Shown here piece after piece: positions 37,301-46,104 of a stretch of 64,000 nucleotides of DNA. The notes under the pieces were generated by a model. The model was not told where the DNA came from. It ran no database searches and saw only the letters and a list, made by a program, of their open reading frames with translations. The first letter of the stretch is position 1; every line of letters begins with the position of its first letter. Source of the stretch: Steroidobacteraceae bacterium (lineage in GTDB: Bacteria > Pseudomonadota > Gammaproteobacteria > Steroidobacterales > Steroidobacteraceae); the NCBI GenBank assembly GCA_041395505.1, contig JAWLAG010000002.1:563001-627000 (forward strand), given 5' to 3'. The position numbers and the translations under genes are program-made.

Positions 37301-39825
37301 TCGACGCCGTGATTCCACATGGTCGTTTTACGGTGTTGACAGGCGTGTCCGGCTCGGGCAAATCGACCCTTGCCTTCGACATCGTATTCAACGAGGGACA
37401 GCGTCGTTATCTCGAATCCCTGAACGCCTATGCGCGCCAGTTCGTGCAGCCTGCAGCGCGGGCGGATGTCGATTCGGTCACGGGCATACCGCCGACGGTC
37501 GCCATCGAGCAGCGCACCAGCCGCGGCGGCCGTCGCAGTACCGTGGCGACGCAGACCGAGATCTACCATTTCCTGCGCCTGCTGTTTCAGAAGCTCGGTA
37601 CGCAATATTGTCCCGATTGCGACGTTGCGATCAGACCGCAGAGCATGCCAGCGATCGCCGCACAGATACTGCGCCGGCATCGGGGAAGGGAAATCACGCT
37701 GCTCGCGCCACTCGTGGTCGGCCGCAAGGGCTACTACACGGACCTCGCCGCCTGGGCGCTGCGCAAGGGCTATGGCCATTTGCGCGTCGATGGCGAGTTG
37801 ACGCCGACCGCCGCCTGGCCGCGGCTGCGCCGCTACGAGCAGCACGACATCGAACTGCCTGTCGCGACGCTGCGTCCCGACATACGGCGGGAAAAGGCCT
37901 TGCGCGATTCGCTCGCGGTCGCGCTCGATCATGGCAAAGGTATCGTGCAGGTACTTGCGGCGGGCGGGCGGATGACGACCTATTCGACCTTGCGCGCCTG
38001 TCCTTCCTGCCAGCGCAGCTTCGCGGAACTCGATCCCCGGCTGTTCTCGTTCAACTCACCCCAGGGGTGGTGCCCGGCCTGTCGCGGCACGGGTTGCGTA
38101 TCGAACGACGATGCCGAGGAGCCGCCCGACCCTGAAGGCGCCGCAATCTGCGAGCAATGTAACGGCAACCGCTTGAATGAAGTCGCGCTCCATGTGCGAC
38201 TCTCCGGCCACTCTATCGCCACCTGGACTGCCGACACCGCGAGCGAGTGCCGGGCGAGACTTGGGCGTGTGAAACTTGATCGACGCGATCGCCTCATTGC
38301 CCGTGACATCCTTCCCGAGATCCGCGAGCGACTGGGATTTCTCGAGCGCGTGGGCCTAGGCTACCTGTCGCTGGCGCGTGCGGCGCCGACCCTGTCTGGC
38401 GGCGAGGCGCAGCGCATCCGTCTCGCGGCTCAACTCGGGTCGAACCTCAAAGGCGTTTGCTACGTGCTCGACGAACCCACGATCGGCCTGCATCCGCGCG
38501 ACAACCGCATGCTGCTCGATGTGCTGGCACGCCTTGGACGCAACGGCAATACGCTGCTGGTCGTGGAGCACGACGAGGACACGATTCGAAGTGCGGATCA
38601 CATCATCGACCTTGGGCCCGGCGCCGGCACGCGCGGTGGGCGGGTGATTGCAAGCGGCAGCCTGCAGCAATTGATGCGCACGCCCGAGTCGGTCACGGGC
38701 CGCGCGATGAAGGCAGCCGCGCAACGCGGCATCACGCTGAACGAAAACGCACCGCGCAGTGCGCGGTACCTGCGCATACGTGGCGCCAAGCGCAACAATC
38801 TGCGCAATATCGATGTCGACATCCCGCTGCATGCGCTCGCGCTGGTCACAGGTGTTTCCGGCTCGGGCAAATCGACACTGACCCGAGGCACGATCTACGA
38901 GAACCTGCTGCGCGTCGTCGGCAAACGCAGCACGCCGAAGACGTGGCTCGGTTGCAGGCGCGTATCCGGCTACGACAGCATAGACCGCGTGCTGGAAGTC
39001 GATCAGACGCCTATCGGCAAGACGCCGCGGTCCTGCCCCGCGACCTACGTCGGGATCTGGGACGAGATCCGTCGGGTGCTGGCCAATACCACTGAAGCGC
39101 GGCTGCGCGGCTATAGCGCCAGCCGCTTCTCCTTCAATACGCCCGGTGGCCGCTGCCCGACCTGCGAAGGCCAGGGAATGAAGCGGATCGAGATGAGTTT
39201 TCTTCCGGACGTGAAACTGCCCTGCGATGCCTGCAACGGCCTGCGCTTTGATCCGCAGACACTGCAGGTGCGGCACCGCGGCCTGAACGCCGGCGAGATT
39301 CTGGCGATGGAAGTGGAGAGCGCTTGCGAGTTCTTCGCTGCCCACCGGCGCATCGCCGCGACACTGCGGCTGATGGTGCAGATCGGCCTGGGTTACCTGA
39401 CACTCGGACAACACAGTCCGACGTTGTCGGGCGGCGAGGCGCAGCGAATCAAGCTGGTAGCGGAGCTTGCGCGCGCCGAAGGCAGCCGCCAGCACACCCT
39501 GTACCTGCTCGATGAGCCGACCGTCGGCCTGCACATGGCCGATGTCGAGCGACTGCTCGACGTGCTGCGCCGCCTGGTGGCAACCGGCAACAGTGTGCTC
39601 ATTGTCGAGCACAATCTGCAGGTCATCGCCGCAGCCGATCATGTCATCGACCTTGGCCCGGAAGGTGGCAGCAACGGCGGCCGCATCGTCGCGAGTGGCA
39701 CGCCGCGCCAAATCGCCTCGAACCGTGCTTCACATACCGGACGGATACTACGCCGGCACCTGCACAATCCGCGTGGCACGGGGCTATCGCGCGGAAGCGC
39801 CCGCGGGCGGGCGGTCTATAATTGA
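34315..39825 (+). CDS. Double-length UvrA-like protein with two complete UvrA units
   Basis: An 1836-residue protein, about twice the length of UvrA. It has four Walker A motifs of the type TGVSGSGKS (about residues 35, 655, 1013 and 1516) and four LSGGE signatures (about 501, 848, 1360 and 1704), so two UvrA units are fused near residue 963. Zinc-finger Cys pairs occur in both halves (CASC...CETC, CAEC...CPAC, CPSC...CPAC, CPTC...CDAC). The start at ATG 34315 precedes the first conserved segment; upstream in-frame codons look non-coding. A monomer could replace the UvrA dimer in DNA damage recognition. Tandem UvrA proteins of this length are known from several proteobacteria; whether UvrB recruitment persists is unknown. 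Confidence 0.94.
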   Translation: MKNSRPSAVIVRGARQNNLKNLDLDIAAGQLLVVTGVSGSGKSSLVFDTLYAEGQRRYVETFSTYARQFLDRMDKPQVDRIEGIPPAIAIDQVNPVRTSRSTVGTMTELNDHLKLLFARAAKLFCRCCGKPVTREDPESVTRDLMARAARSPQSRWLVTFEISVPANFRTEEVQQYLAAQGYHRYREVGAGRVEVIQDRLRIDRADPSRLTESVEAALRLGGGRLVAHRLAGESGEEVVESAAYTQALACASCDLAYADATPSLFSFNSPLGACETCRGFGRVIGIDYGLVIPDGSKTLRGGAVKPWQTKAFRECQTDLLRYARRRGVDVDRPWVELDSATRQWVIEGEGGFDDKVWYGARRFFAWLESKSYKMHIRVLLSRYRAYTPCQACGGARLKTAALLWRIGGRDAAEQALQGRPRFRPQDVQWNDEMLAALPGLSIHDLMQLPIERLAGFFGALELATMEQRALDTLLGEIRQRLGFLATVGLGYLTLDRQSRTLSGGEVQRINLTTALGTSLVNAMFVLDEPSIGLHSRDIHRLMQVMKKLRDAGNTLLVVEHDPEIMQEADCLLDLGPGPGSKGGEIVYYGEPRGVLDTPNSLTGDYLAARRRIPAFSGGPPRGAAWLRLVGARENNLRDIDFSMPLGCLVCLTGVSGSGKSTLVDLVLYRALRKAMGQPTEAPGEFRELTGAEQIHDVILVDQSAIGRTTRSNPASYVGAFDAIRKLFAAEPLARERKYTAGTFSFNSGTGRCAECNGNGFEHIEMQFLSDVYLRCPACDGRRFRAEVLQVAVDGAGSRRASIADVLAMTVAEAVEFFAAEPEILRRLAPLVAVGLEYLALGQPVPTLSGGEAQRLKLAGHLASASTSERGTLFILDEPTTGLHFEDIARLMRALRQLVERGDSLLVIEHNLDVIAGADWIVDLGPEGGDGGGRIVFAGTPAALAGNASTHTGAALGRYQRRGRFMSEQSRGRAHPREEPERAISVHNAREHNLRQIDAVIPHGRFTVLTGVSGSGKSTLAFDIVFNEGQRRYLESLNAYARQFVQPAARADVDSVTGIPPTVAIEQRTSRGGRRSTVATQTEIYHFLRLLFQKLGTQYCPDCDVAIRPQSMPAIAAQILRRHRGREITLLAPLVVGRKGYYTDLAAWALRKGYGHLRVDGELTPTAAWPRLRRYEQHDIELPVATLRPDIRREKALRDSLAVALDHGKGIVQVLAAGGRMTTYSTLRACPSCQRSFAELDPRLFSFNSPQGWCPACRGTGCVSNDDAEEPPDPEGAAICEQCNGNRLNEVALHVRLSGHSIATWTADTASECRARLGRVKLDRRDRLIARDILPEIRERLGFLERVGLGYLSLARAAPTLSGGEAQRIRLAAQLGSNLKGVCYVLDEPTIGLHPRDNRMLLDVLARLGRNGNTLLVVEHDEDTIRSADHIIDLGPGAGTRGGRVIASGSLQQLMRTPESVTGRAMKAAAQRGITLNENAPRSARYLRIRGAKRNNLRNIDVDIPLHALALVTGVSGSGKSTLTRGTIYENLLRVVGKRSTPKTWLGCRRVSGYDSIDRVLEVDQTPIGKTPRSCPATYVGIWDEIRRVLANTTEARLRGYSASRFSFNTPGGRCPTCEGQGMKRIEMSFLPDVKLPCDACNGLRFDPQTLQVRHRGLNAGEILAMEVESACEFFAAHRRIAATLRLMVQIGLGYLTLGQHSPTLSGGEAQRIKLVAELARAEGSRQHTLYLLDEPTVGLHMADVERLLDVLRRLVATGNSVLIVEHNLQVIAAADHVIDLGPEGGSNGGRIVASGTPRQIASNRASHTGRILRRHLHNPRGTGLSRGSARGRAVYN

Positions 39826-39830
39826 CCGCC

Positions 39831-40133
39831 ATGAGTCACGATCTGGTGTGCTGGAAATGCGGCGCGAGCCTCGCCGCGCTGACGTTGCCGCTATCGCGCC
39901 GGGACGAGTGTCGCGCCTGCCGCGCAGAATTGCATGTCTGCCGCATGTGCTGCGAATACGATCGCAATTACGCCAAGCACTGCCGGGAACCGACCACCGA
40001 GGAGGTCCGCGACAAGGAAGCCGCGAATTTCTGCGACTACTTCCGGCCGCGCAGCGGGGCTTTCGACGCGGCCAAAGGCGCCGCAGGGGAGCGCTCGCGT
40101 GCTGAACTCGACAAACTGTTCGGCGGCAAGTAG
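39831..40133 (+). CDS. Small zinc-ribbon protein
   Basis: A 100-residue Cys-rich protein with pairs CWKC, CRAC, CRMC and further Cys in HCRE and FCDYF, compatible with two zinc-binding knuckles. Conserved opening DLVCWKCGASLAALTLPLSR and the DKEAANFCDYF segment match a widespread conserved hypothetical family of Beta- and Gammaproteobacteria. The ATG at 39831 follows the uvrA-like stop by 5 bases, so it is probably translated from the same transcript. Function unknown; a nucleic-acid or protein-binding role is inference. Confidence 0.9.
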   Translation: MSHDLVCWKCGASLAALTLPLSRRDECRACRAELHVCRMCCEYDRNYAKHCREPTTEEVRDKEAANFCDYFRPRSGAFDAAKGAAGERSRAELDKLFGGK

Positions 40134-40136
40134 GGA

Positions 40137-42029
40137 TCAGCTCTTCAGGCGATCCGCCAGCCGATCGAGGAGCTTGGAGAATTTCCTGGTGCGGTTGTCG
40201 ACCTGCACACGCAAGTGCCGCACGCCCGAGTCGTTGAGCAATTCGCCGCGCCCGTTGTCGATCTGAAGCTCGCTCGCACCGAGGATTTCCAGCGTTTCCT
40301 CGAGCGATTGCGGTGCGCCCGCCGGCTTGCTGCGACGACCGGGCGCCGTCGCCTTGAACTTGCTCTTCTCGTTGCGTACCGCGTCGATCTTGGCGCGCAC
40401 CTGCTCGGGCGCCATACGCTGGACGGGTTCGCGCGGCTTGGCCGTCGAAGTTTCCTGATCGACATCGAACAACTTGAACTCGCCGCTGGCACTGGTGTCG
40501 ACCTGCGGCTTGCGACTGGCCTGGGCCTTGTCCGCGGCGCTGGCCGAATCGGCTGCAGCCCTGTCCTTCTCGCCCTGGCCGACAGGAACGACCGCAACGG
40601 ATGCGAAGTCCGAGCGCACGTAATGCGCAACCTGTTTCGCGGATACCGCATCGGAGAAGAAACCGAGCCGCAGGCCGAACCATTTTCGGCCATCGCGATC
40701 GCCTTCGACGGTGTATAGCGTATAGGCGCTGAAAATCGCGAGCGGCGGCACCTGCGCCAGGTCGATCGGTGTGACCGACCAGTCGAGCTGCACGGCAAAG
40801 GAAACCGGGGCGTTGTTCTCGAGCTGGCCGCGCAGGGCCCGCATCGTGCCGGTATCGTCTGGACGCAGCAGCTGAATGTCGTTGGCCTCCGCTTCGGCGC
40901 CGCGCAATGTCGCGCTGTCACCGCTGTCGGAGCGCTGGCGCTCGAGCATCTTGAGCACCTGTGTATCCGACAACTCGGGCTTGGCGAGCCGCGCCGTTGG
41001 CGAAGCCGGCGCAACAACGGCGGCAGGTGCTGCAGATGGAGCCACGACGGCAGGTGCCGCGGGTGGAGCGGCCTTGGCGGCCGGTACGCGAGTCGGCGTC
41101 GGTGGTACTTTTGCACTCGCTACGCGGGTAGCCGCCGGCGGCTGGGGCACGGCGCGTGGCGGCGATGTTACAGCCGGTTTGGCGCCGCCCAATTGCGCAA
41201 GCACCTCGCGCACATTCGACGGTGGTACGTTGTTGCGCGGCAGCTTCTTGCGTCGCTGTGAACTCCTGGGCTCTGCGGCCGGAATGACAGCCGGCTTGGC
41301 GGGTTGTCCCCTGACGGGCGCAGCGCCTGCCGGCGCACGCGCGGCAGATGTCGTCGGAGCGGGCTTGGCCGCGGGCGCTGTCGTGGGGGCGGCTATGGAC
41401 GGACGCGCTGCAGTCGTTGGCTTGACCGCGGCCGGGCGCGGCGGTGTTGCAACCGGCGCGGCAACCGGTGCGCCTGCGCCTCGCGCCACGGTTGCGGGCG
41501 GTGACGCCTTGCGCGGTGCGCTCGGCGCAGCTGCCGGTGCTGGCACAGCCGCCTGGGCTGGCGCGGCCGGCGTCACCGACGCGGTGCGCGGAGAATTCTT
41601 GCCTACGACGCAGGCAACAACCGGCGCCGCCTTGGGCGCTGGCGTCGCCACAACATTCGGTGCAGCCGCTCTGGACGGTGCGGGAGCGGCGGCCGGCGCT
41701 GCGGCCTGCCGGGCGGCAGCCAGCTTCTTGCCTGGCGCATCACCCACCCATGCCGCGGGATAGATTTCCCGGACGATGTTCAGGAGCTCATTGGCTTCGC
41801 GACGCGTCGCGAAATAGCCCATGTGCAGGCGGAATCGCTCCCGACCCTCTTCCCGTCGGCGACTGACAAAGAACGTAAACCGCGCAAGCTCCGGCGACTG
41901 CGGTTTCACGAGTGCCATTGGCGTCGTGGACGAAGACAGATTGATGACGAATTGTCCCGATTGAGCGCCGCCCGACGCGGGGCCCGCGTGCACACCTGAG
42001 TCGTCGAGAGAACTCGCCGGTCGATTCAT
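40137..42029 (-). CDS. Protein with two SPOR-like domains and a long Ala/Pro linker
   Basis: A 630-residue protein. Two similar SPOR-type alpha/beta segments occur: residues about 40-110 (FTFFVSRRREEGRERFRLHM, then GYFATRREANELLNIV) and about 395-470 (SFAVQLDWSVTPIDLAQVPP, then LGFFSDAVSAKQVAHYVRS). Between them lie about 280 residues of Ala/Pro-rich low-complexity sequence, and a charged C-terminal region follows. No clear signal peptide or transmembrane helix was found, unusual for SPOR proteins that bind septal peptidoglycan. The ATG at 42029 was chosen by coding content; the frame stays open to 42227, so a longer N-terminus is possible. The 289 bases upstream to the NlpC gene show no other feature. 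Confidence 0.75.
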   Translation of the reverse strand: MNRPASSLDDSGVHAGPASGGAQSGQFVINLSSSTTPMALVKPQSPELARFTFFVSRRREEGRERFRLHMGYFATRREANELLNIVREIYPAAWVGDAPGKKLAAARQAAAPAAAPAPSRAAAPNVVATPAPKAAPVVACVVGKNSPRTASVTPAAPAQAAVPAPAAAPSAPRKASPPATVARGAGAPVAAPVATPPRPAAVKPTTAARPSIAAPTTAPAAKPAPTTSAARAPAGAAPVRGQPAKPAVIPAAEPRSSQRRKKLPRNNVPPSNVREVLAQLGGAKPAVTSPPRAVPQPPAATRVASAKVPPTPTRVPAAKAAPPAAPAVVAPSAAPAAVVAPASPTARLAKPELSDTQVLKMLERQRSDSGDSATLRGAEAEANDIQLLRPDDTGTMRALRGQLENNAPVSFAVQLDWSVTPIDLAQVPPLAIFSAYTLYTVEGDRDGRKWFGLRLGFFSDAVSAKQVAHYVRSDFASVAVVPVGQGEKDRAAADSASAADKAQASRKPQVDTSASGEFKLFDVDQETSTAKPREPVQRMAPEQVRAKIDAVRNEKSKFKATAPGRRSKPAGAPQSLEETLEILGASELQIDNGRGELLNDSGVRHLRVQVDNRTRKFSKLLDRLADRLKS

Positions 42030-42318
42030 GAAGTTTTTCCCCGGAACAATAAAGCGTACGCACTGACCGGGCTTGCGTGGCGTCCGCTGGGGAATCGAAG
42101 GTCGAGGACGCGATGCGCCTCGTCGGTAACCCCGCTGTCCAACAATCGACGGACCGGAAGCTTTGCGTCCCCGCCTCGCGACGGGTTTGCCCTTGTCAGA
42201 GCGGTAGAGTGGACAAGCGTGTGTCATCCGTCAAGCAAGGACTGTGTGGTACGCGTCGCATTCCACCGACAGCTGCGCCCGCGCGCTGGGCAACCAGACA
42301 TATTGCGCGCCGGCTATT

Positions 42319-42852
42319 TTACGGATTCCAGAAACGGCCCGCGGCAACGAGGCGATGAGAGAAATAGGGATCGTCCAGATAGGCAATGCTGACCACGCGT
42401 CCCGAACTCGGCGCATGCATGAATCGGCCGTCGCCCAGATACAGACCGACGTGATCGGTGGCCTCGCCATTGATCCTGAAGAACAGGAGATCACCGGGTT
42501 TCAGATCCGCGATCGCAACCGGCAGCGCTCTGCGGCGTTGCTCGCGCGCCGTTCGCGGCACCACCACGCCGTGTTGTGCGTGGGTATAGAGCACCAGGCC
42601 ACTGCAATCCATGCCCGTGCGATCCGCGCCGCCATAGCGATAGGGTGTGCCGACGAGCGACAGCGCATCGGTGGCGATCAGCGCGCCGAGCGTTTTCGGT
42701 GTTGCGGCGATGGGTGCGGTGTCGCTGCCCTGGCGATCCACGGACGTATCGGGCGCGGTCGTGGCGCAGGCCGCCAGCAGGGTCGGCAGGAGCAGCGCCG
42801 CCAGGCAAGATGGACCGCAGCTGCGTCGGCAACGCAATGCTGCCTCGCGCAT
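42319..42852 (-). CDS. NlpC/P60 (C40) peptidoglycan hydrolase lipoprotein
   Basis: A 177-residue protein with a lipobox ending at Cys29 (LLPTLLAAC) and an NlpC/P60 domain: catalytic Cys83 in GMDCSGLVLYT, His134 in DHVGLYLGDG and His146 in MHAPSSG. All three are present, so an active D,L-endopeptidase for cell-wall stem peptides, anchored in the outer membrane, is expected. The ATG at 42852 begins one base after the stop of the GGDEF-EAL gene, strongly implying co-transcription. An upstream in-frame start would add 79 residues that fall inside the coding part of that gene and are unlikely. Confidence 0.9.
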   Translation of the reverse strand: MREAALRCRRSCGPSCLAALLLPTLLAACATTAPDTSVDRQGSDTAPIAATPKTLGALIATDALSLVGTPYRYGGADRTGMDCSGLVLYTHAQHGVVVPRTAREQRRRALPVAIADLKPGDLLFFRINGEATDHVGLYLGDGRFMHAPSSGRVVSIAYLDDPYFSHRLVAAGRFWNP

Positions 42853-42853
42853 C

Positions 42854-45688
42854 TCAGCCGGTCGCCGTGTACGGCAGCGACTCCTGGACGCTCGGTCGCT
42901 GCGCCAGCAATGTACTGATCTTTCGCGCCGGCAGGGGCCGCGACAGGAGATGTCCCTGGATGAAATCACAGCCATGTTGACGCAGGAACTCCAGCTGCTC
43001 GGCCGTCTCGACTCCCTCGGCAACGACCTCCTTGCCGAGCGCATGGGCCATGGTGATGATCGTGTCGGTAAGCGTGGCCGACGCGCCATCGGCTGGCAGG
43101 TCCTCGACGAAACTGCGGTCGATCTTGACCACCGCGATCGGGTGCTGCCGCAGATAGTTCATGGCCGAATACCCAGTGCCGAAATCATCGAGCGCGATAC
43201 GTATCCCCAACTTTGCCAGACGCTCGAGCGCATCGCCAGCCGCGCTGGCTGCGAGCACGGACTCGGTCAACTCGAATTCCACGCAACTGGGTTCGATGGA
43301 AAATCGCTGCAGAATACTTTCCGTCAAACCGAAGAACTGCGGGCTATCGAGCTGCTTGGCGGAGATATTGACGGCCAGCCGGGCCGGCGCAATCTCCTGC
43401 GCTCGCCATTCGGCATACTGTTCGCAGGCTGTTTCCAGGACCCAGGCGCCGATGTCGATGATCAGGCCCGACTGCTCGGCGGCTGGTACGAATTCCTTTG
43501 GATCGCGCGGTCGGCCCCGGCTCGCCTGCCAGCGCAGCAGGGCCTCCACCGCGACGATTGCGCCGTTGCTGCTCGCGAACTGCGGCTGATAATAGAGCGC
43601 GAATTCGCGTCGCTCGAGGGCGCGATGCAGGCCGCTGGTCGTCGCGGTTATTTTCAGGTCCCGCATGCGCGGCTCGAAGAACACGGCGCGCCCGCGACCA
43701 CTGTCCTTGGCGCGATACATCGCAAGGTCTGCGTTGCGCATGGCGTCCTCGGCACTGGTCGCATCATCGGGCAGCATGGTCACGCCGATACTGGCACCGA
43801 TCCGGTAGTCCCTGCCGCCGATGCTCACGGGCTTGTGCAGGCTGTGAACGATACGCTCCGCAACGACCTGCGCGGCCTGTGGATCGGCAATTTGCCGCAG
43901 GATGATCGTGAATTCATCGCCACCGATACGCGCGACCGTGTCGCCGTCCTTGACGCAGCCACGCAGACGTTGGGCCGCAATGGCCAGCACCTGATCGCCC
44001 GCAGCATGTCCCAGGCTGTCGTTGATCTTCTTGAAGTGATCGAGATCGACGAACAGGAGAGCGCTGCGTGCCGAGCCGCCGGCAACCGCGGCGACTTCCT
44101 GTTCCAGCCGGTCGGCGAGCAGCAGGCGGTTCGGCAGCCCAGTCATGCCATCGTAGTGGGCCTGGCGGTAGAGAACCGCATCGCGCGCCTGCTTCGACAG
44201 CGCGGCCGCGAGACGTCCGGCGAACTCCTCGACCTGTCTGGCGGTATCGGGTACGACGCTGGGTGCATCCTGGAACCCGACTGCCAGCAAAGCACGTAGA
44301 TCGCCTTCGACATTGACGGGCCACATCCAGAAATACTCGCTGCCGGCCTCGCGCAACGGCGCAATGACGCTGTGGCGTGGTTCTTCGCAGCGCGCAATGG
44401 TCAGTCCCTGCGGTGAATTCTCGACCATTGGCAGCAGTTCGGCATCGATGGGCACACGCGACATTTCGGCAGCCGCACGCTGGGCTGTCAGGAAATAGTT
44501 GCGCCCATAGGAGCGCGTATTCGGATCGAGCAGCACGATGCATGATGACGCAGCACCGGTCGTTCGCAGCAATCGCTCCAGCAGGCCATCGACGATGGCC
44601 TCGACATCATCGGCTGCGAGCAGCATCCGGTCGACTTCAGCCAGGGTTTCGAGCGAGCGGAACTCGCCCTCGATGCGCGTCGCGGCGCGGTTGTAGGCAT
44701 CGACTGCATCGCTGATCTCATCGGCCCGACGCGGCTCCAACCGCGCCTGCTGGTGCCGGCCCAGCCGGTCGAGCGCCGTCTGCAGCGCGGCCAGCGGTGC
44801 AACGTACAGACCGGTGAGGTAGATGACCGCGGCACCCACCGCCAGCAGCAGCGACAGCACGGCGGCGAGCGTGATCAGTACGCCACGGGCGGTGAGCAAA
44901 GCGCCAGGCGTATTGGCCTGCATGGTGAGCACGGTCAGCGATTGCGGCGCAACGAGCCCCGAGGGCAGTTGCAGCAGAGCGCTGTGACCCAGCCACTCCC
45001 TGCCGCCCGCCTGCCAGCCGAAGCGTTCGGCCGAGGTCTCGAATGCCGCTGGATCGAACTGCGCACTGACGCCGGTTGGCAGAACCGCGTCGCGCGGAAA
45101 ACCCGGCGGCGTGAGCAGCGCGCCAGCACCTGCGACAAGTACCAGACCGAATGTGGGCGCCTGGTCCGGGTCGCTGCCCAGGAGCCAATGCCTGTCGAGT
45201 TCGAAGATCGCGAGCCGCGCCTCGGCGGCCGGGCCAATCCTGCGCACGACGAAGATGCTGGTATCGCTGTCGAACTGCGCCGTCACCAGCGCAGCCGTAT
45301 CGACGTTGCGCAGCACGTCCTCGCCAGCGCCGCTACGCATCAAGGTTCGCGCCACGGTACCGTTGTGATCTGCCGGCACGACGGTGACCGAGCTGAATGC
45401 CGGCGAGACGATCACGTTGGCGCGCAGCACCCGATCGTCACGCCCCGATGCACCGGCCACCAGCACGGCACTCACGTCACGCGCCGCCGCCAGGCGACTC
45501 TGCAGGCCCGAAACGGCTGCTTCGCTGCGCGCCCCGAGCTCACTTTGCATTCGCCCGGACTCATCGACCGATCGCTGCCATGAGATCAGTCCGAAGAGCA
45601 CCAGCAGCGGGGCGCATGCGGCCAGGGAGATGACTTCCGCCATCCGCTGGCCGATCGATGTTCTCAGATGGCGAAGCAGCTTCTGCAT
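42854..45688 (-). CDS. GGDEF-EAL membrane sensor (bifunctional cyclic-di-GMP enzyme)
   Basis: A 944-residue protein: transmembrane helix near residues 16-36, periplasmic sensor region (about 40-260), second helix (LLTARGVLITLAAVLSLLLA), HAMP-like linker, a GAF-like region (about 350-500), a GGDEF domain with the intact active site RIGGDEFTII (about residue 589), and an EAL domain with VEALLRW (about 714), DDFGTGYS and EGVETAEQ. Both catalytic motifs are complete, so it could make and degrade c-di-GMP, or one domain may be regulatory. The envelope sensor suggests response to an external signal. The NlpC/P60 gene follows after 1 base. Confidence 0.94.
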   Translation of the reverse strand: MQKLLRHLRTSIGQRMAEVISLAACAPLLVLFGLISWQRSVDESGRMQSELGARSEAAVSGLQSRLAAARDVSAVLVAGASGRDDRVLRANVIVSPAFSSVTVVPADHNGTVARTLMRSGAGEDVLRNVDTAALVTAQFDSDTSIFVVRRIGPAAEARLAIFELDRHWLLGSDPDQAPTFGLVLVAGAGALLTPPGFPRDAVLPTGVSAQFDPAAFETSAERFGWQAGGREWLGHSALLQLPSGLVAPQSLTVLTMQANTPGALLTARGVLITLAAVLSLLLAVGAAVIYLTGLYVAPLAALQTALDRLGRHQQARLEPRRADEISDAVDAYNRAATRIEGEFRSLETLAEVDRMLLAADDVEAIVDGLLERLLRTTGAASSCIVLLDPNTRSYGRNYFLTAQRAAAEMSRVPIDAELLPMVENSPQGLTIARCEEPRHSVIAPLREAGSEYFWMWPVNVEGDLRALLAVGFQDAPSVVPDTARQVEEFAGRLAAALSKQARDAVLYRQAHYDGMTGLPNRLLLADRLEQEVAAVAGGSARSALLFVDLDHFKKINDSLGHAAGDQVLAIAAQRLRGCVKDGDTVARIGGDEFTIILRQIADPQAAQVVAERIVHSLHKPVSIGGRDYRIGASIGVTMLPDDATSAEDAMRNADLAMYRAKDSGRGRAVFFEPRMRDLKITATTSGLHRALERREFALYYQPQFASSNGAIVAVEALLRWQASRGRPRDPKEFVPAAEQSGLIIDIGAWVLETACEQYAEWRAQEIAPARLAVNISAKQLDSPQFFGLTESILQRFSIEPSCVEFELTESVLAASAAGDALERLAKLGIRIALDDFGTGYSAMNYLRQHPIAVVKIDRSFVEDLPADGASATLTDTIITMAHALGKEVVAEGVETAEQLEFLRQHGCDFIQGHLLSRPLPARKISTLLAQRPSVQESLPYTATG

Positions 45689-45894
45689 GCTGACGCGTGT
45701 GCCCCGGTGGAGTTGTCCGCTAACTTAGCGAACAACCAAAGACCAAGATTGCGAGTTAACGCAATTTCGGGCCTGACACGGCAACGCCGATCCCGGAACT
45801 GCCGACTGCGTCACATGCCCCCTGTGGTTGACTCGCAACGTCGCAGGCGCTAGCGTCCGCCGCTCGAGCATTCAACTACCTGAGGGAGCCAACG

Positions 45895-46098
45895 ATGGCG
45901 AAAGCCAGAAGGACTACGCATCGCAGCAGCAAGGGCACCAAGCTCTATGCGGTTCGCGATGCCAAGGGCAGATTCAAGGACATCCAGAGCTACAAGCGCG
46001 CCCATGCAGCAGACCTGCGCCGCACCTCGAAGGCGGAAGCCGCCGGGAAGCCCGCGGCCAAGAAAGCGACGCGCAAGAAAGCCAGCAAGAAGAAATAG
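45895..46098 (+). CDS. Small basic histone H1-like protein
   Basis: A 67-residue, strongly basic protein. The N-terminal half (SSKGTKLYAVRDAKGRFKD) is followed by a Lys/Ala-rich tail with KKATRKKASKKK, resembling histone H1-like and AlgP-type tails that bind DNA. GGGAGCC lies about 8 bases before the ATG. A good intrinsic terminator directly follows (46105-46135), so it is a monocistronic unit. The N-terminal piece resembles short conserved peptides found alone in many proteobacteria. A nucleoid role is inference from composition. Confidence 0.85.
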   Translation: MAKARRTTHRSSKGTKLYAVRDAKGRFKDIQSYKRAHAADLRRTSKAEAAGKPAAKKATRKKASKKK

Positions 46099-46104
46099 CA
46101 CGCT

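Noticed and set aside
38356..39711. Minus-strand frame of 451 codons inside the UvrA-like gene
   Set aside because: Translation has no family match and the plus strand has unbroken UvrA motifs.
42647..44299. Long plus-strand frame (550 codons) opposite the GGDEF-EAL gene
   Set aside because: No recognisable domain; the opposite strand encodes intact GGDEF and EAL motifs.
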